From positions 36,001 through 100,000 of the forward strand of contig JBAGJB010000214.1 of assembly GCA_037577475.1 (NCBI GenBank): a stretch of 64,000 nucleotides of DNA, in the 5' to 3' direction. The notes under the pieces are model-generated. The model was given only the letters and a program-made list of their open reading frames with translations. It made no database searches and was not told where the DNA came from. Source of the DNA: Chaunax sp. Z400 (taxonomy: Eukaryota > Chordata > Actinopteri > Lophiiformes > Chaunacidae). Positions 1 through 20,400 of this stretch are shown here, in pieces. The position numbers were made by a program, and so were the translations under genes. Numbering within the stretch: the first letter of the stretch is position 1; each line of letters begins with the position of its first letter.

Positions 1-3000
1 ACATACTATACATACTATTCATACTATACATACTATTCATACTGTACATACTATACATACTATACATACTATTCATTCTATACATACTATTCATACTATA
101 CATACTATTCATTCTACACATACTACTACTATTCATACTATTCATACTGTACATACTATACATACTATTCAAACTGTACATACTCTTCATACTATACATA
201 CTATTCATACTGTACATACTCTTCATACTATACATACTATTCATACTGTACATACTCTTCATACTATACATACTATTCATACTATACATACTATTCATAC
301 TATTCATACTGTACATATTATACATACTATTCATACTATTCATACTGTACATACTATACATACTATTCATACTATACATACTATTCATACTATACATACT
401 ATTCATACTGTACATACTATTCATACTGTACATACTATTCATACTATTCATACTGTACATACTGTACATACTGTACATACTATACATACTATTCATACTA
501 TACATACTATTCATACTGCAAATACTATTCATACTGCACATACTATACATACTAGTCATACTGTACATACTATTCATACTATTCATACTATACATACTAT
601 TCATACTGTACATACTATACATACTATTCATACTATACATACTAAACATACTGTTTATACTATACATACTATTCATACTGTAGATACTATACATATTATT
701 CATACTGTACATACTATACATATTATTCATACTGTACATACTATTCATACTATTCATACTGTACATACTGTTCATACTATACATACTGTACATACTATAC
801 ATATTATTTATACTATACATACTATTCATACTAAACATACTGTTTATACTATACATACTATACATACTCTACATACTATACATACTATTTATACTATACA
901 TACTATTCATACTGTACATACTATACATACATATACATAATATTTTTTACTAAACATACTATTTATACTATACATACTATTCATTCTATACATACTATTC
1001 ATACTATACATACTATTATTTCTACACATACTACTACTATACATACTATTCATACTATACATACTATTTTTTACTTTACATGCTATACATACTATTCATG
1101 CTATACATACTGTACATACTATTCATACTGTTCATACTATTCATACTATACATACTGTACATACTGTACATACTATTCATACTGTACATACTATTCATAC
1201 TATTCATACTATACATACTATTCATACTGTACATACTGTACATACTATTCATACTGTACATACTATTCATACTATACATACTATTCATACTGTACATACT
1301 ATACATACTATTCATACTATACATACATATACAAACTATTTATACTATACATACTATTCATTCTATACATACTATTCATACTATACATACTATACATACT
1401 ATTCATTCTACACATACTACTACTATACATACTCTTCATACTATACATACTACTTTTTACTATACATACTATACATACTATTCATACTATACATACTATA
1501 CATACTGTTCATACTATACATACTATTCATACTGTACATACTATACATACTATTCATACTATGCATACTATTCATACTACACATACTAGTCATACTGTAC
1601 ATACTACACATACTATTCATACTATACATACTGTACATACTATTCATACTATACATACTGTACATACTATTTATACTATACATACTACACATACTATTTA
1701 TACTATACATACTATTTATACTATACATACTATTCATACTGTACATGCTATACATACTACTCATACTATACATACTATTCATACTATACATACTATTCAT
1801 ACTGTACATACTGTACATACTGTACATACTATTCATACTGTACATACTATACATACTATTCATACTATACATACTATTCATACTGTACATACTATTCATA
1901 CTGTACATACTATACATACTGTACATACTATACATACTATTCATACTATACATACTAAACATACTGTTTATACTATACATACTATTCATACTGTAGATAC
2001 TATACATATTATTCATACTGTACATACTATACATATTATTCATACTGTACATACTATTCATACTATTCATACTGTACATACTGTTCATACTATACATACT
2101 GTACATACTATACATATTATTTATACTATACATACTATTCATACTAAACATACTGTTTATACTATACATACTATACATACTATTCATACTATGCATACTA
2201 TTCATACTACACATACTAGTCATACTGTACATACTACACATACTATTCCTACTATACATACTATTCATACTGTACATACTATACATACTATTCATACTAT
2301 TCATACTGTACATACTATGCATACTATTCATACTGTACATACTATACATACTATTCATACTATACATACTATTCATTCTACACATACTACTACTATACAT
2401 ACTCTTCATACTATACATACTACTTTTTACTATACATACTATACATACTATTCATACTGTACATACTGTACATACTATTGATACTGTACATACTATACAT
2501 ACTATTCATGCTATACATACTGTACATACTATTCATACTGTTCATACTATTCATACTATACATACTGTACATACTGTACATACTATTCATACTGTACATA
2601 CTGTACATACTATTGATACTGTACATACTATACATACTATTCATGCTATACATACTGTACATACTATTCATACTGTTCATACTATTCATACTATACATAC
2701 TGTACATACTGTACATACTATTCATACTGTACATACTGTACATACTATTCATACTGTACATACTATACATACTATTCATACTATACATACTATCCATACT
2801 ATTCATACTATACATACTATTCATACTGTACATACTGTACATACTATTCATACTGTACATACTATTCATACTATACATACTATTCATACTGTACATACTA
2901 TACATACTATACATACATATACATACTATTTATACTATACATACTATTCATTCTATACATACTATTCATACTATACATACTATTCATTCTACACATACTA

Positions 3001-6000
3001 CTACTATACATACTCTTCATACTATACATACTACTTTTTACTATACATACTATACATACTATACATATAAATTCTATGCATACCATGCATACCATTCATA
3101 CTATACATGCCATACATACTATTTATACTATACATACTATTCATACTGTACATACTATACATACTATTCATACTATACATACTATTCATACTGTACATAC
3201 TATACATACTATTCATACTATACATACTATTCATACTATACATACTATTCATTCTATACATACTATACGTACTATTCATACTTCACATACTATACATACT
3301 ATTCATACTGTACATACTCTTCATACTATACATACTATTCATACTATACATACTATTCATACTATTCATACTGTACATATTATACATACTATTCATACTG
3401 TACATACTATACATACTATTCATACTATACATACTATTCATACTGTACATACTATTCATACTGTACATACTATACATACTGTACATACTATACATACTAT
3501 TCATACTATACATACTAAACATACTGTTTATACTATACATACTATTCATACTGTAGATACTATACATATTATTCATACTGTACATACTATACATATTATT
3601 CATACTGTACATACTATTCATACTATTCATACTGTACATACTGTTCATACTATACATACTGTACATACTATACATATTATTTATACTATACATACTATTC
3701 ATACTAAACATACTGTTTATACTATACATACTATACATACTATTCATACTATGCATACTATTCATACTACACATACTAGTCATACTGTACATACTACACA
3801 TACTATTCCTACTATACATACTATTCATACTGTACATACTATACATACTATTCATACTATTCATACTGTACATACTATGCATACTATTCATACTGTACAT
3901 ACTATACATACTATTCATACTATACATACTATTCCTACTATACATACTATTCATACTGTACATACTATACATACTATTCATACTATGCATACTATTCATA
4001 CTATACATACTAGTCATACTGTACATACTATACATACTATTCAAACTGTACATACTATTCATACTATACATACTATACATACTGTTCATACTATACATAC
4101 TATTCATTCTGTACATACTATACATACTATTCATACTATGCATACTATTCATACTACACATACTAGTCATACTGTACATACTACACATACTAGTCATACT
4201 ATACATACTGTACATACTATTCATACTATACATACTGTACATACTATTTATACTATACATACTACACATACTATTTATACTATACATACTATTTATACTA
4301 TACATACTATTCATACTGTACATGCTATACATACTACTCATACTATACATACTATTCGTACTATACATACTATTCATACTGTACATACTGTACATACTAT
4401 TCATACTATACATACTATTCATACTGTACATACTGTACGTACTATTCATACTGTACATACTATACATACTATTCATGCTATACATACTGTACATACTATT
4501 CATACTGTTCATACTATACATACTGTACATACTGTACATACTATTCATACTGTACATACTGTACATACTATTCATACTGTACATACTATACATACTATTC
4601 ATACTATACATACTATTCATACTATTCATACTATACATACTATTCATACTGTACATACTGTACATACTATTCATACTGTACATACTATTCATACTGTACA
4701 TACTATTCATACTGTACATACTATTCATACTGTACATACATATACATACTATTTATACTATACATACTATTCATTCTATACATACTATTCATACTATACA
4801 TACTATTCATTCTACACATACTACTACTATACATACTCTTCATACTATACATACTACTTTTTACTATACATACTATACATACTATTCATACTATACATAT
4901 AAATTCTATGCATACCATGCATACCATTCATACTATACATGCCATACATACTATTTATACTATACATACTATTCATACTGTACATACTATACATACTATT
5001 CATACTATACATACTATTCATACTGTACATACTATACATACTATACATACTATTCATTCTATACATACTATTCATACTATACATACTATTCATTCTACAC
5101 ATACTACTACTATTCATACTATTCATACTGTACATACTATACATACTATTCATACTGTACATACTCTTCATACTATACATACTATTCATACTGTACATAC
5201 TCTTCATACTATACATACTATTCATACTGTACATACTCTTCATACTATACATACTATTCATACTATACATACTATTCATACTATTCATACTGTACATATT
5301 ATACATACTATTCATACTATTCATACTGTACATACTATACATACTATTCATACTATACATACTATTCATACTATACATACTATTCATACTGTACATACTA
5401 TTCATACTGTACATACTATTCATACTATTCATACTGTACATACTGTACATACTGTACATACTATACATACTATTCATACTATACATACTATTCATACTGC
5501 AAATACTATTCATACTGCACATACTATACATACTAGTCATACTGTACATACTATTCATACTATTCATACTATACATACTATTCATACTGTACATACTATA
5601 CATACTATTCATACTATACATACTAAACATACTGTTTATACTATACATACTATTCATACTGTAGATACTATACATATTATTCATACTGTACATACTATAC
5701 ATATTATTCATACTGTACATACTATACATATTATTCATACTGTACATACTATTCATACTATTCATACTGTACATACTGTTCATACTATACATACTGTACA
5801 TACTATACATATTATTTATACTATACATACTATTCATACTAAACATACTGTTTATACTATACATACTATACATACTCTACATACTATACATACTATTTAT
5901 ACTATACATACTATTCATACTGTACATACTATACATACATATACATAATATTTTTTACTAAACATACTATTTATACTATACATACTATTCATTCTATACA

Positions 6001-9000
6001 TACTATTCATACTATACATACTATTATTTCTACACATACTACTACTATACATACTATTCATACTATACATACTATTTTTTACTTTACATGCTATACATAC
6101 TATTCATGCTATACATACTGTACATACTATTCATACTGTTCATACTATTCATACTATACATACTGTACATACTGTACATACTATTCATACTGTACATACT
6201 ATTCATACTATTCATACTATACATACTATTCATACTGTACATACTGTACATACTATTCATACTGTACATACTATTCATACTATACATACTATTCATACTG
6301 TACATACTATACATACTATTCATACTATACATACATATACAAACTATTTATACTATACATACTATTCATTCTATACATACTATTCATACTATACATACTA
6401 TACATACTATTCATTCTACACATACTACTACTATACATACTCTTCATACTATACATACTACTTTTTACTATACATACTCTACATACTATTCATACTATAC
6501 ATACTGTACATACTGTACATACTATTCATACTGTACATACTATTCATACTATTCATACTATACATACTATTCATACTGTACATACTGTACATACTATTCA
6601 TACTGTACATACTATTCATACTATACATACTATTCATACTGTACATACTATACATACTATTCATACTATACATACATATACAAACTATTTATACTATACA
6701 TACTATTCATTCTATACATACTATTCATACTATACATACTATACATACTATTCATTCTACACATACTACTACTATACATACTCTTCATACTATACATACT
6801 ACTTTTTACTATACATACTCTACATACTATTCATACTATACATACTATACATACTGTTCATACTATACATACTATTCATACTGTACATACTATACATACT
6901 ATTCATACTATGCATACTATTCATACTACACATACTAGTCATACTGTACATACTACACATACTATTCATACTATACATACTGTACATACTATTCATACTA
7001 TACATACTGTACATACTATTTATACTATACATACTACACATACTATTTATACTATACATACTATTTATACTATACATACTATTCATACTGTACATGCTAT
7101 ACATACTACTCATACTATACATACTATTCATACTATACATACTATTCATACTGTACATACTGTACATACTATTCATACTATTCATACTGTACATACTATA
7201 CATACTATTCATACTATACATACTATTCATACTGTACATACTATTCATACTGTACATACTATACATACTGTACATACTATACATACTATTCATACTATAC
7301 ATACTAAACATACTGTTTATACTATACATACTATTCATACTGTAGATACTATACATATTATTCATACTGTACATACTATACATATTATTCATACTGTACA
7401 TACTATTCATACTATTCATACTGTACATACTGTTCATACTATACATACTGTACATACTATACATATTATTTATACTATACATACTATTCATACTAAACAT
7501 ACTGTTTATACTATACATACTATACATACTATTCATACTATGCATACTATTCATACTACACATACTAGTCATACTGTACATACTACACATACTATTCCTA
7601 CTATACATACTATTCATACTGTACATACTATACATACTATTCATACTATTCATACTGTACATACTATGCATACTATTCATACTGTACATACTATACATAC
7701 TATTCATACTATACATACTATTCATTCTACACATACTACTACTATACATACTCTTCATACTATACATACTACTTTTTACTATATATACTATACATACTAT
7801 TCATACTGTACATACTGTACATACTATTGATACTGTACATACTATACATACTATTCATGCTATACATACTGTACATACTATTCATACTGTTCATACTATT
7901 CATACTATACATACTGTACATACTGTACATACTATTCATACTGTACATACTGTACATACTATTCATACTGTACATACTATACATACTATTCATACTATAC
8001 ATACTATCCATACTATTCATACTATACATACTATTCATACTGTACATACTGTACATACTATTCATACTGTACATACTATTCATACTATACATACTATTCA
8101 TACTGTACATACTATACATACATATACATACTATTTATACTATACATACTATTCATTCTATACATACTATTCATACTATACATACTATTCATTCTACACA
8201 TACTACTACTATACATACTCTTCATACTATACATACTACTTTTTACTATACATACTATACATACTATACATATAAATTCTATGCATACCATGCATACCAT
8301 TCATACTATACATGCCATACATACTATTTATACTATACATACTATTCATACTGTACATACTATACATACTATTCATACTATACATACTATTCATACTGTA
8401 CATACTATACATACTATTCATACTATACATACTATTCATACTATACATACTATTCATTCTATACATACTATTCATACTATACATACTATTCATTCTACAC
8501 ATACTACTACTATTCATACTATTCATACTGTACATACTATACATACTATTCATACTGTACATACTCTTCATACTATACATACTATTCATACTGTACATAC
8601 TCTTCATACTATACATACTATTCATACTGTACATACTCTTCATACTATACATACTATTCATACTATACATACTATTCATACTATTCATACTGTACATATT
8701 ATACATACTATTCATACTATTCATACTGTACATACTATACATACTATTCATACTATACATACTATTCATACTGTACATACTATTCATACTATTCATACTG
8801 TACATACTGTACATACTGTACATACTATTCATACTATACATACTATTCATACTGCAAATACTATTCATACTGTACATACTGTACATACTGTACATACTGT
8901 ACATACTATTCATACTATACATACTATTCATACTGCAAATACTATTCATACTGCACATACTATACATACTAGTCATACTGTACATACTATTCATACTATT

Positions 9001-12000
9001 CATACTATACATACTATTCATACTGTACATACTATACATACTATTCATACTATACATACTAAACATACTGTTTATACTATACATACTATTCATACTGTAG
9101 ATACTATACATATTATTCATACTGTACATACTATACATATTATTCATACTGTACATACTTTTCATACTATTCATACTGTACATACTGTTCATACTATACA
9201 TACTGTACATACTATACATATTATTTATACTATACATACTATTCATACTAAACATACTATTCATACTATACATACTATTCATTCTACACATACTACTACT
9301 ATACATACTCTTCATACTATACATACTACTTTTTACTATACATACTATACATACTATACATATAAATTCTATGCATACCATGCATACCATTCATACTATA
9401 CATGCCATACATACTATTTATACTATACATACTATTCATACTGTACATACTATACATACTATTCATACTATACATACTATTCATACTGTACATACTATAC
9501 ATACTATTCATACTATACATACTATTCATACTATACATACTATTCATTCTATACATACTATTCATACTATACATACTATTCATTCTACACATACTACTAC
9601 TATTCATACTATTCATACTGTACATACTATACATACTATTCATACTGTACATACTCTTCATACTATACATACTATTCATACTGTACATACTCTTCATACT
9701 ATACATACTATTCATACTGTACATACTCTTCATACTATACATACTATTCATACTATACATACTATTCATACTATTCATACTGTACATATTATACATACTA
9801 TTCATACTATTCATACTGTACATACTATACATACTATTCATACTATACATACTATTCATACTGTACATACTATTCATACTATTCATACTGTACATACTGT
9901 ACATACTGTACATACTATTCATACTATACATACTATTCATACTGCAAATACTATTCATACTGTACATACTGTACATACTGTACATACTGTACATACTATT
10001 CATACTATACATACTATTCATACTGCAAATACTATTCATACTGCACATACTATACATACTAGTCATACTGTACATACTATTCATACTATTCATACTATAC
10101 ATACTATTCATACTGTACATACTATACATACTATTCATACTATACATACTAAACATACTGTTTATACTATACATACTATTCATACTGTAGATACTATACA
10201 TATTATTCATACTGTACATACTATACATATTATTCATACTGTACATACTATTCATACTATTCATACTGTACATACTGTTCATACTATACATACTGTACAT
10301 ACTATACATATTATTTATACTATACATACTATTCATACTAAACATACTGTTTATACTATACATACTATACATACTCTACATACTATACATACTATTTATA
10401 CTATACATACTATTCATACTGTACATACTATACATACATATACATAATATTTTTTACTAAACATACTATTTATACTATACATACTATTCATTCTATACAT
10501 ACTATTCATACTATACATACTATTATTTCTACACATACTACTACTATACATACTATTCATACTATACATACTATTTTTTACTTTACATGCTATACATACT
10601 ATTCATGCTATACATACTGTACATACTATTCATACTGTTCATACTATTCATACTATACATACTGTACATACTGTACATACTATTCATACTGTACATACTA
10701 TTCATACTATTCATACTATACATACTATTCATACTGTACATACTGTACATACTATTCATACTGTACATACTATTCATACTATACATACTATTCATACTGT
10801 ACATACTATACATACTATTCATACTATACATACATATACAAACTATTTATACTATACATACTATTCATTCTATACATACTATTCATACTATACATACTAT
10901 ACATACTATTCATTCTACACATACTACTACTATACATACTCTTCATACTATACATACTACTTTTTCCTATACATACTATTCATACTATACATACTATTCA
11001 TTCTACACATACTACTACTATTCATACTATTCATACTGTACATACTATACGTACTATTCATACTTCACATACTATACATACTATTCATACTGTACATACT
11101 CTTCATACTATACATACTATTCATACTATTCATACTATTCATACTGTACATATTATACATACTATTCATACTGTACATACTATACATACTATTCATACTA
11201 TACATACTATTCATACTGTACATACTATTCATACTGTACATACTATACATACTGTACATACTATACATACTATTCATACTATACATACTAAACATACTGT
11301 TTATACTATACATACTATTCATACTGTAGATACTATACATATTATTCATACTGTACATACTATACATATTATTCATACTGTACATACTATTCATACTATT
11401 CATACTGTACATACTGTTCATACTATACATACTGTACATACTATACATATTATTTATACTATACATACTATTCATACTAAACATACTGTTTATACTATAC
11501 ATACTATACATACTATTCATACTATGCATACTATTCATACTACACATACTAGTCATACTGTACATACTACACATACTATTCCTACTATACATACTATTCA
11601 TACTGTACATACTATACATACTATTCATACTATTCATACTGTACATACTATGCATACTATTCATACTGTACATACTATACATACTATTCATACTATACAT
11701 ACTATTCATTCTACACATACTACTACTATACATACTCTTCATACTATACATACTACTTTTTACTATACATACTATACATACTATTCATACTATACATATA
11801 AATTCTATGCATACCATGCATACCATTCATACTATACATGCCATACATACTATTTATACTATACATACTATTCATACTGTACATACTATACATACTATTC
11901 ATACTATACATACTATTCATACTGTACATACTATACATACTATTCATACTATACATACTATTCATTCTATACATACTATTCATACTATACATACTATTCA

Positions 12001-15000
12001 TTCTACACATACTACTACTATTCATACTATTCATACTGTACATACTATACATACTATTCATACTGTACATACTCTTCATACTATACATACTATACATACT
12101 CTACATACTCTACATACTCTTCATACTATACATACTATTCATACTATACATACTATTCATACTATTCATACTGTACATATTATACATACTATTCATACTA
12201 TTCATACTGTACATACTATACATACTATTCATACTATACATACTATACATACTATTCATACTGTACATACTATTCATACTGTACATACTATTCATACTGT
12301 ACATACTATTCATACTGTACATACTATTCATACTGTACATACTATACATACTATTCATACTGTACATACTATTCATACTGTACATACTATACATACTATT
12401 CATACTATACATACTATTCATACTGCAAATACTATTCATACTGCACATACTATACATACTAGTCATACTGTACATACTATTCATACTATTCATACTATAC
12501 ATACTATTCATACTGTACATACTATACATACTATTCATACTATACATACTAAACATACTGTTTATACTATACATACTATTCATACTGTAGATACTATACA
12601 TATTATTCATACTGTACATACTATACATATTATTCATACTGTACATACTATTCATACTATTCATACTGTACATACTGTTCATACTATACATACTGTACAT
12701 ACTATACATATTATTTATACTATACATACTATTCATACTAAACATACTGTTTATACTATACATACTATACATACTCTACATACTATACATACTATTTATA
12801 CTATACATACTATTCATACTGTACATACTATACATACATATACATAATATTTTTTACTAAACATACTATTTATACTATACATACTATTCATTCTATACAT
12901 ACTATTCATACTATACATACTATTATTTCTACACATACTACTACTATACATACTATTCATACTATACATACTATTTTTTACTTTACATGCTATACATACT
13001 ATTCATGCTATACATACTGTACATACTATTCATACTGTTCATACTATTCATACTATACATACTGTACATACTGTACATACTATTCATACTGTACATACTA
13101 TTCATACTATTCATACTATACATACTATTCATACTGTACATACTGTACATACTATTCATACTGTACATACTATTCATACTATACATACTATTCATACTGT
13201 ACATACTATACATACTATTCATACTATACATACATATACAAACTATTTATACTATACATACTATTCATTCTATACATACTATTCATACTATACATACTAT
13301 ACATACTATTCATTCTACACATACTACTACTATACATACTCTTCATACTATACATACTACTTTTTACTATACATACTATACATACTATTCATACTATACA
13401 TACTATTCATTCTACACATACTACTACTATTCATACTATTCATACTGTACATACTATACGTACTATTCATACTTCACGTACTATACATACTATTCATACT
13501 GTACATACTCTTCATACTATACATACTATTCATACTATACATACTATTCATACTATTCATACTGTACATATTATACATACTATTCATACTGTACATACTA
13601 TACATACTATTCATACTATACATACTATTCATACTATACATACTATACGTACTATGCATACTATTCATACTGTACATACTATACATACTATTCATACTAT
13701 ACATACTATTCCTACTATACATACTATTCATACTGTACATACTATACATACTATTCATACTATGCATACTATTCATACTACACATACTAGTCATACTGTA
13801 CATACTATACATACTATTCAAACTGTACATACTATTCATACTATACATACTATACATACTGTTCATACTATACATACTATTCATACTGTACATACTATAC
13901 ATACTATTCATACTATGCATACTATTCATACTACACATACTAGTCATACTGTACATACTACACATACTATTCATACTATACATACTGCACATACTATTCA
14001 TACTATACATACTGTACATACTATTTATACTATACATACTACACATACTATTTATACTATACATACTATTTATACTATACATACTATTCATACTGTACAT
14101 GCTATACATACTACTCATACTATACATACTATTCGTACTATACATACTATTCATGCTGTACATACTGTACATACTATTCATACTATTCATACTGTACATA
14201 CTGTACATACTATTCATACTGTACATACTATACATACTATTCATACTATACATACTATTCATACTATTCATACTATACATACTATTCATACTGTACATAC
14301 TGTACATACTATTCATACTGTACATACTATTCATACTATACATACTATTCATACTGTACATACTATACATACATATACATACTATTTATACTATACATAC
14401 TATTCATTCTATACATACTATTCATACTAAACATACTATTCATTCTACACATACTACTACTATACATACTCTTCATACTATACATACTACTTTTTACTAT
14501 ACATACTATACATACTATTCATACTATACATATAAATTCTATGCATACCATGCATACCATTCATACTATACATGCCATACATACTATTTATACTATACAT
14601 ACTATTCATACTGTACATACTATACATACTATTCATACTATACATACTATTCATACTGTACATACTATACATACTATTCATACTATACATACTATTCATT
14701 CTATACATACTATTCATACTATACATACTATTCATTCTACACATACTACTACTATTCATACTATTCATACTGTACATACTATACATACTATTCATACTGT
14801 ACATACTCTTCATACTATACATACTATTCATACTGTACATACTCTTCATACTATACATACTATTCATACTATACATACTATTGATACTATTCATACTGTA
14901 CATATTATACATACTATTCATACTATTCATACTGTACATACTATACATACTATTCATACTATACATACTATTCATACTATACATACTATTCATACTGTAC

Positions 15001-17455
15001 ATACTATTCATACTGTACATACTATTCATACTGTACATACTATACATACTATTCATACTGTACATACTATTCATACTGTACATACTATACATACTATTCA
15101 TACTATACATACTATTCATACTGCAAATACTATTCATACTGCACATACTATACATACTAGTCATACTGTACATACTATTCATACTATTCATACTATACAT
15201 ACTATTCATACTGTACATACTATACATACTATTCATACTATACATACTAAACATACTGTTTATACTATACATACTATTCATACTGTAGATACTATACATA
15301 TTATTCATACTGTACATACTATACATATTATTCATACTGTACATACTATTCATACTATTCATACTGTACATACTGTTCATACTATACATACTGTACATAC
15401 TATACATATTATTTATACTATACATACTATTCATACTAAACATACTGTTTATACTATACATACTATACATACTATACATACTATTTATACTATACATACT
15501 ATTCATACTGTACATACTATACATACATATACATAATATTTTTTACTAAACATACTATTTATACTATACATACTATTCATTCTATACATACTATTCATAC
15601 TATACATACTATTATTTCTACACATACTACTACTATACATACTATTCATACTATACATACTATTTTTTACTTTACATGCTATACATACTATTCATGCTAT
15701 ACATACTGTACATACTATTCATACTGTTCATACTATTCATACTATACATACTGTACATACTATTCATACTGTACATACTATTCATACTATTCATACTATA
15801 CATACTATTCATACTGTACATACTGTACATACTATTCATACTGTACATACTATTCATACTATACATACTATTATTACTGTACATACTATACATACTATTC
15901 ATACTATACATACATATACAAACTATTTATACTATACATACTATTCATTCTATACATACTATTCATACTATACATACTATACATACTATTCATTCTACAC
16001 ATACTACTACTATACATACTCTTCATACTATACATACTACTTTTTACTATACATACTATACATACTATTCATACTATACATACTATTCATTCTACACATA
16101 CTACTACTATTCATACTATTCATACTGTACATACTATACGTACTATTCATACTTCACATACTATACATACTATTCATACTGTACATACTCTTCATACTAT
16201 ACATACTATTCATACTATTCATACTGTACATATTATACATACTATTCATACTGTACATACTATACATACTATTCATACTATACATACTATTCATACTATA
16301 CATACTATACGTACTATGCATACTATTCATACTGTACATACTATGCATACTATTCATACTGTACATACTATACATACTATTCATACTATACATACTATTC
16401 CTACTATACATACTATTCATACTGTACATACTATACATACTATTCATACTATGCATACTATTCATACTATACATACTAGTCATACTGTACATACTATACA
16501 TACTATTCAAACTGTACATACTATTCATACTATACATACTATACATACTGTTCATACTATACATACTATTCATACTGTACATACTATACATACTATTCAT
16601 ACTATGCATACTATTCATACTACACATACTAGTCATACTGTACATACTACACATACTATTCATACTATACATACTGTACATACTATTCATACTATACATA
16701 CTGTACATACTATTTATACTATACATACTACACATACTATTTATACTATACATACTATTTATACTATACATACTATTCATACTGTACATGCTATAAATAC
16801 TACTCATACTATACATACTATTCGTACTATACATACTATTCATACTGTACATACTGTACATACTATTCATACTATTCATACGTACATACTATACATACTA
16901 TTCATACTGTACATACTGTACATACTATTGATACTGTACATACTATACATACTATTCATGCTATACATACTGTACATACTATTCATACTGTTCATACTAT
17001 TCATACTATACATACTGTACATACTGTACATACTATTCATACTGTACATACTGTACATACTATTCATACTGTACATACTATACATACTATTCATACTATA
17101 CATACTATCCATACTATTCATACTGTACATACTGTACATACTATTCATACTGTACATACTATTCATACTATACATACTATTCATACTGTACATACTATAC
17201 ATACTATACATACATATACATACTATTTATACTATACATACTATTCATTCTATACATACTATTCATACTATACATACTATTCATTCTACACATACTACTA
17301 CTATACATACTCTTCATACTATACATACTACTTTTTACTATACATACTATACATACTATTCATACTATACATATAAATTCTATGCATACCATGCATACCA
17401 TTCATACTATACATGCCATACATACTATTTATACTATACATACTATTCATACTGT
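1..17455. repeat. Higher-order repeat copy A of the 9-bp satellite
   Basis: Position 1 aligns with position 17456 and again with 33420, each continuing through the same order of variant units. Anchor sequence AATATTTTTTACTAAAC starts at 939, 5947, 10446, 12846 and 15535 in this copy, giving blocks of 5008, 4499, 2400, 2689 and 2859 bp. Copy A carries a 1,090-bp tandem duplication (units starting at 8272 and 9362) that copy B lacks. Confidence 0.88.
8272..10451. repeat. Tandem duplication, period 1,090 bp, within copy A
   Basis: The anchor beginning ATAAATTCTATGCAT occurs at 8272 and 9362. The unit order that follows is the same in both copies for almost the whole 1,090 bp, including paired GCAAATACTATTCATACTG variants. 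Copy B has only one instance (anchor at 25601), so the duplication arose after the larger duplication, or was lost from B. Confidence 0.85.
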
Positions 17456-20400
17456 ACATACTATACATACTATTCATACTATACATACTATTCATACTGT
17501 ACATACTATACATACTATACATACTATTCATTCTATACATACTATTCATACTATACATACTATTCATTCTACACATACTACTACTATTCATACTATTCAT
17601 ACTGTACATACTATACATACTATTCAAACTGTACATACTCTTCATACTATACATACTATTCATACTGTACATACTCTTCATACTATACATACTATTCATA
17701 CTGTACATACTCTTCATACTATACATACTATTCATACTATACATACTATTCATACTATTCATACTGTACATATTATACATACTATTCATACTATTCATAC
17801 TGTACATACTATACATACTATTCATACTATACATACTATTCATACTATACATACTATTCATACTGTACATACTATTCATACTGTACATACTATTCATACT
17901 ATTCATACTGTACATACTGTACATACTGTACATACTATACATACTATTCATACTATACATACTATTCATACTGCAAATACTATTCATACTGCACATACTA
18001 TACATACTAGTCATACTGTACATACTATTCATACTATTCATACTATACATACTATTCATACTGTACATACTATACATACTATTCATACTATACATACTAA
18101 ACATACTGTTTATACTATACATACTATTCATACTGTAGATACTATACATATTATTCATACTGTACATACTATACATATTATTCATACTGTACATACTATT
18201 CATACTATTCATACTGTACATACTGTTCATACTATACATACTGTACATACTATACATATTATTTATACTATACATACTATTCATACTAAACATACTGTTT
18301 ATACTATACATACTATACATACTCTACATACTATACATACTATTTATACTATACATACTATTCATACTGTACATACTATACATACATATACATAATATTT
18401 TTTACTAAACATACTATTTATACTATACATACTATTCATTCTATACATACTATTCATACTATACATACTATTATTTCTACACATACTACTACTATACATA
18501 CTATTCATACTATACATACTATTTTTTACTTTACATGCTATACATACTATTCATGCTATACATACTGTACATACTATTCATACTGTTCATACTATTCATA
18601 CTATACATACTGTACATACTGTACATACTATTCATACTGTACATACTATTCATACTATTCATACTATACATACTATTCATACTGTACATACTGTACATAC
18701 TATTCATACTGTACATACTATTCATACTATACATACTATTCATACTGTACATACTATACATACTATTCATACTATACATACATATACAAACTATTTATAC
18801 TATACATACTATTCATTCTATACATACTATTCATACTATACATACTATTCATTCTACACATACTACTACTATACATACTCTTCATACTATACATACTACT
18901 TTTTACTATACATACTATACATACTATTCATACTATACATACTATACATACTGTTCATACTATACATACTATTCATACTGTACATACTATACATACTATT
19001 CATACTATGCATACTATTCATACTACACATACTAGTCATACTGTACATACTACACATACTATTCATACTATACATACTGTACATACTATTCATACTATAC
19101 ATACTGTACATACTATTTATACTATACATACTACACATACTATTTATACTATACATACTATTTATACTATACATACTATTCATACTGTACATGCTATACA
19201 TACTACTCATACTATACATACTATTCATACTATACATACTATTCATACTGTACATACTGTACATACTGTACATACTATTCATACTGTACATACTATACAT
19301 ACTATTCATACTATACATACTATTCATACTGTACATACTATTCATACTGTACATACTATACATACTGTACATACTATACATACTATTCATACTATACATA
19401 CTAAACATACTGTTTATACTATACATACTATTCATACTGTAGATACTATACATATTATTCATACTGTACATACTATACATATTATTCATACTGTACATAC
19501 TATTCATACTATTCATACTGTACATACTGTTCATACTATACATACTGTACATACTATACATATTATTTATACTATACATACTATTCATACTAAACATACT
19601 GTTTATACTATACATACTATACATACTATTCATACTATGCATACTATTCATACTACACATACTAGTCATACTGTACATACTACACATACTATTCCTACTA
19701 TACATACTATTCATACTGTACATACTATACATACTATTCATACTATTCATACTGTACATACTATGCATACTATTCATACTGTACATACTATACATACTAT
19801 TCATACTATACATACTATTCATTCTACACATACTACTACTATACATACTCTTCATACTATACATACTACTTTTTACTATACATACTATACATACTATTCA
19901 TACTGTACATACTGTACATACTATTGATACTGTACATACTATACATACTATTCATGCTATACATACTGTACATACTATTCATACTGTTCATACTATTCAT
20001 ACTATACATACTGTACATACTGTACATACTATTCATACTGTACATACTGTACATACTATTCATACTGTACATACTATACATACTATTCATACTATACATA
20101 CTATCCATACTATTCATACTATACATACTATTCATACTGTACATACTGTACATACTATTCATACTGTACATACTATTCATACTATACATACTATTCATAC
20201 TGTACATACTATACATACTATACATACATATACATACTATTTATACTATACATACTATTCATTCTATACATACTATTCATACTATACATACTATTCATTC
20301 TACACATACTACTACTATACATACTCTTCATACTATACATACTACTTTTTACTATACATACTATACATACTATACATATAAATTCTATGCATACCATGCA

